Source: Strigamia acuminata (taxonomy: Eukaryota; Arthropoda; Chilopoda; Geophilomorpha; Linotaeniidae). Taken from it: a stretch of DNA of 64,000 bases. The stretch is from positions 4,030,001-4,094,000 of the forward strand of contig OX442316.1 of assembly GCA_949358305.1 (NCBI GenBank), in the 5' to 3' direction. The notes under the pieces are model-generated. The model was not told the origin of the DNA, searched no databases, and saw only the letters and a program-made list of their open reading frames with translations. Of the stretch, positions 62,255 to 64,000 are shown piece after piece. Numbering within the stretch: position 1 is the first letter of the stretch; each line of letters starts with the position of its first letter. The translations under genes were made by a program, and so were the position numbers.

Positions 62255-62924
62255 GATGGGGACATTCGATCAAAGTGTGGTGCATCACGTCTATTTTGGA
62301 TTCGCAGTTCCATGAACGCGTGTTGGGGTTATTTTTGGACGTTTGAGCTTTGAGGGACATGTACAATTCGCGCTTTAATTATAGTTGTGGAAATAAATGG
62401 AGATTTTTACAAAATGGCGGTGGGTTATTAAATTGTTGGGGTTTGGTTTGAGTTTTTTGATGGGTATTTGTGGTATTTTATTTTTATAAAAGTGTATTTA
62501 CATGTAGAAATTGGAAATAATAATTTTTGACGTGTCGTTAGAGATGATTTAGTGCTGGGGACTGTTTTCATCAGAGCTGTAAAGTTTGAAAGGAAAAGAA
62601 GAAAATAAAAAAAAGGTCAAAAACTAAAATAAGTTTGAGCTAAAATAGAAACTTGAAAGGAATTTAAATTTGGGTTGATAAATTTACGACTTTGAGTGGT
62701 TATTAATTAGAAAAAAACGGGTCAAATTGGACAATTATCGTGAAAATTATCGCGAAATTATCGCCGAGTTAGATTCTAGCCAATCACGAGCCACATTCAC
62801 TGATAATCACCCCAGTAATTACCTGAAATTATAGGCGATAATTCCAGTTGAGTAATTACTCGTTGTTTTTACTCGTAATAATTACGAAATACTTTCCTTA
62901 ATTAAAATAAAAACAACATCAAAA

Positions 62925-63874
62925 TCACCTCTGATAAATAGGATTAAGGGCAGGCACCATTAGAGCATTCACGTCATCGCATTCTAGTTCGTCGCGACTT
63001 CCGTACGCTTGCATTTGATCCAATGAATCCGTACTGCTTTCTTCCGTGTATCCCGAAGCATTCAATACCTGCATTAAAGGCGATGGTGGCCCTTTGATAG
63101 TCCCCATGAAATCGTCGCCATTGATATTCATGCGGAGAACCTGAAACAATCAAATAAAAATTGAATACTTAATAATTTTTACGCTTTAGATTGCAATCCT
63201 CAAAGTTATGACGTCACACCAAAATGGCTTCCACGAGGTGTAATCGAGCATCTTGCCGCTCGCTCGTTTCGTGACATAAATCAGGTGGGATTTAATTTAA
63301 TTCGATCGTCTTACTTGTGTTTCGTATTCTTTCAAACTAGGCTCGATAAGTACAGGTTCCAAGTGAGGACTGCCGATCATCTCCTGAAGTTTTGATCGAA
63401 ACGTTTCGTATCGCGACCATAGGAAACACAAATACACAATGGCCGCCACTCCCAACACCGCGACAATGGATGAAAGTGCAAGGAGCGCTGCTTGGAACCC
63501 ATCAACTGCCTCTTCCATCGTTTTCGCAGCATATAACACACCTGAAACATCATACATTTGAAATAAACGAATTAATTTCAAATATTTCTCACCTGCAGCC
63601 CAGGTCGACGGATATGGATGACGTATTGCCGTAGCATCGATGTGTAGTCCATTAGAAATGGCCGACAAAAGCGAATATTTTCCCTCGAGAGAAAAAAATA
63701 ATGATTGGACTCGGGGGTCGTCGGTAGGCACTAAGCGGTAGCTGCTGGGGTCCACTGCGTAGAAAGTGATATCGGACCCCCTAGAGTCCAATGTCGTGGC
63801 GTTTGCAGAGGCCAAACGTCGAACGTCCACTTTTTCAATGCCAATGATAAGTCCACTTCTTTCCTGAAGGAAAT
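62925..63874 (-). CDS. cadherin-like type I membrane protein, C-terminal exons (partial)
   Basis: Three visible exons: 63874..63593, 63541..63315, 63140..62925 (stop). The 5' part lies beyond the window. The extracellular end reads ERSGLIIGIEKVDVRRLAS, then SDITFYAVDPSSYRLVP, as in the membrane-proximal module of protocadherin-15/Cad99C-type cadherins. A transmembrane helix follows (AALLALSSIVAVLGVAAIVYL) with WSRYETFRS on the inner side. The cytoplasmic tail is ~105 residues, acidic and Ser-rich, ending NPIYQR. The 51-nt intron 63542-63592 is in frame without a stop and could be read through, but its GTGAGA donor and TTTCAG acceptor are strong. The cadherin class is an inference from short motifs; the membrane topology is clear. 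Confidence 0.55.
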
Positions 63875-64000
63875 CTGCGAAAAAAATTAATGAATAATAA
63901 CATTTGGAGATTAAATTGAAGCGGGGACAGGAGGGAATTTTTGTGGATATTATCCCATAATTAAATTAATTAAAACTTGAATTTAACATTTTAATTGATT

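Overview
This is eukaryotic, AT-rich nuclear DNA from an arthropod, most likely an insect. Coding exons are short and separated by compact 50-100 nt GT-AG introns. The gene set points to an arthropod: an Expansion-type MH2 protein, a Taranis-type SERTA protein, and an insect-like secreted Cys-rich inhibitor. The very small introns and AT-rich spacers would suit a beetle-like genome, but that is inference. There are no bacterial or viral features.

Layout. 0.6-5.8 kb: minisatellites, a Prdm12-type PR-domain/zinc-finger gene (+), a TA-flanked MITE and an orphan exon. 6.2-7.2 kb: BCL7 gene (-), a SWI/SNF subunit. 10.2-12.6 kb: two exons of a tara/SERTA gene (-), with a 31-bp minisatellite in the intron between them; its upstream exons are not found. 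The next ~16 kb are non-coding and hold a 92-bp tandem array, promoter-like CRE/E2F/CCAAT islands and simple repeats. 28.8-37.8 kb: an expansion-like MH2 gene (-) with two alternative phase-matched first exons. Its long first intron carries a tRNA-Asp gene and an inverted tRNA-Asp fragment. 40.1-41.4 kb: first of three intronless leucine-rich-repeat genes. 42.2-45.9 kb: NAPE-PLD (-) with a very long N-terminal extension and a perfect 66-bp inverted repeat in its last intron. It is divergent from a tandem pair at 46.3-50.8 kb: mitochondrial processing peptidase beta (zinc site intact) and a UQCRC1-like paralogue (zinc His lost). 51.2-51.7 kb: small secreted Cys-rich protein. 52.2-56.7 kb: the second and third LRR genes, each followed by an antisense DPH5 remnant, with an MFS-transporter remnant between them. 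57.5-58.8 kb: a gene with weak NOL4-like resemblance. 59.5-62.3 kb: a 751-aa coiled-coil phosphoprotein-like gene (-). 62.9-63.9 kb: C-terminal exons of a cadherin-like membrane protein (-), continuing beyond the window.

Gene relations. The only obvious functional cluster is the mitochondrial pair PMPCB/UQCRC1, where a tandem duplication was followed by loss of protease function in one copy. The three LRR genes are a young, promoter-carrying duplicated family and the best candidate for something undescribed. The remaining genes (neuronal transcription factor, chromatin subunit, chitin-deposition MH2 protein, lipid hydrolase) look like ordinary unrelated neighbours. Exon joins were derived by hand from splice motifs, reading phase and remembered family sequences; no database search was run.
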